In this document: positions 63,696-64,000 of the stretch, one piece after another
Layout: each line of letters opens with the position of its first letter
Numbering within the stretch: position 1 is the stretch's first letter
The notes under the pieces: model-generated
Databases searched by the model: none
The model's input: only the letters and a program-made list of their open reading frames with translations
What the model was told of the DNA's origin: nothing
Made by a program: the position numbers and the translations under genes
Source of the DNA: Pukyongia salina
GTDB taxonomy: Bacteria; Bacteroidota; Bacteroidia; Flavobacteriales; Flavobacteriaceae
Reading direction: 5' to 3'
Length of the DNA: 64,000 nucleotides
Assembly: GCF_002966125.1 (NCBI RefSeq)
Contig: NZ_CP027062.1
Span: 1,860,001-1,924,000, forward strand

Positions 63696-63946
63696 TAAGG
63701 TTTGTCCTTTCTTAAGTTAAATTCGCTTTCGTATTGAGTTATACGTAAAAAGGATGCAAATTGTTACAAAAGGTTGTTTATTTTTCGGTAAAACGAGTGT
63801 TTTTCTGGGCTAACAGAGCTATAAATTTACAAAAGCTATTAGAAAAAATCAAATCTGAAAATTGAATACCTAAGATAATAGCATATTTAATTGAGGTATT
63901 TAGGGTTACCAATTCAAACTTTAATTGCAATTTACTTATAAAACCT
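63696..63946. other. Intergenic region upstream of the sigma factor gene
   Basis: About 250 bp of AT-rich sequence holding the promoter and leader of the sigma factor gene. No credible gene, repeat or clear -10 consensus was seen. Confidence 0.5.
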
Positions 63947-63948
63947 AA

Positions 63949-63971
63949 AAAACCTCCCGGCGGAGGTTTTT
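63949..63971 (-). terminator. Terminator at the right edge
   Basis: A perfect 9-bp stem AAAACCTCC / GGAGGTTTT with a CGGC loop; T-runs on both strands. It probably ends a minus-strand gene that enters from beyond the right edge. Confidence 0.85.
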
Positions 63972-63972
63972 C

Positions 63973-64000
63973 TTACTTATGACGTAACTCGATGAGCAGC
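63973..64000 (-). CDS. Possible 3' end of a gene outside the window
   Basis: On the minus strand the last bases can be read as LLIELRHK followed by TAA at 63975-63973, immediately before a terminator. Another frame stops at 63979-63977. Only about eight codons are visible, so frame and identity cannot be settled. Confidence 0.25.

Noticed and set aside
63973-64000. Right-edge fragment as the end of pnp or rpsO
   Set aside because: The eight visible residues (LLIELRHK) do not match the C termini I know for either protein, and the reading frame is not certain.

Overview
This window is a chromosomal segment from a member of the Bacteroidota, almost certainly family Flavobacteriaceae (genus not determined). 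The evidence is gliding-motility genes (gldA, gldB, gldC), secreted proteins with type IX secretion (T9SS) C-terminal sorting domains, a fused CcoN/CcoO cbb3 oxidase, the flavobacterial dcw gene order, promoters of the TAnnTTTG type, and frequent TTG/GTG starts.

Layout. 1-3252: a twice-repeated pair of PagL-like lipid A deacylase and DUF2807 lipoprotein. 3239-4138: gldA. 4207-6314: a shikimate/Phe unit (pheA, DAHP synthase-chorismate mutase) preceded by an unannotated aromatic-rich leader peptide and attenuator. 6358-11329: rsgA, dtd, a MazG-like gene, aroA and queA. 11445-13103: a T9SS-exported serine protease. 13185-15240: rlmN and a polyprenyl diphosphate synthase. 15362-17826: ECF sigma factor, probable anti-sigma protein and outer-membrane barrel. 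17930-21473: dnaG, a NarL-type regulator with Glu at the phosphoacceptor site, and nadE. 21580-24591: gldB, gldC, a small conserved gene, engB and a hydrolase. 24801-40369: the complete dcw cell-wall/division cluster, mraZ to ftsZ, headed by tandem MraZ-type operator repeats. 40486-41019: yqeY and tRNA-Arg(UCG).

41006-45936 is a 4.9-kb integrative element inserted in the 3' end of the tRNA-Arg gene. It is bounded by a 20-bp direct repeat and has paired 12-bp putative integrase arm sites at both ends. It carries a tyrosine recombinase, an excisionase-like HTH protein, an RteC-like protein, a terminase-small-subunit-like HTH protein, a GC-rich noncoding region and one secreted SH3-like cargo protein. 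It also brings a terminator that replaces the native tRNA terminator, now 4.9 kb away.

46303-56587 is a microaerobic respiration region: ccoI, ccoS, ccoNO, ccoQ, ccoP, ccoG, ccoH, a TauE/SafE-like gene, an unlisted 45-aa membrane protein and hemN. Three promoters here (ccoI, ccoS, hemN) share an FNR-like palindrome TGAY-N4-RTCA placed exactly 23 bp upstream of a TAnnTTTR -10 box, which points to one oxygen-responsive regulon.

56734-64000 holds a conserved hypothetical gene, an MtfA-like peptidase, a YpdA-type reductase, a T9SS beta-propeller protein, a membrane-anchored AraC regulator, rpe overlapping a BLUF photoreceptor gene, and the primary sigma factor.

Strongest second-look items: the FNR-like promoter geometry, the pheA attenuator, the tRNA-Arg element and its terminator replacement, the MraZ operator, and the repeat-rich remnant next to attR. 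All functional assignments come from reading motifs and gene order; no database search was run.
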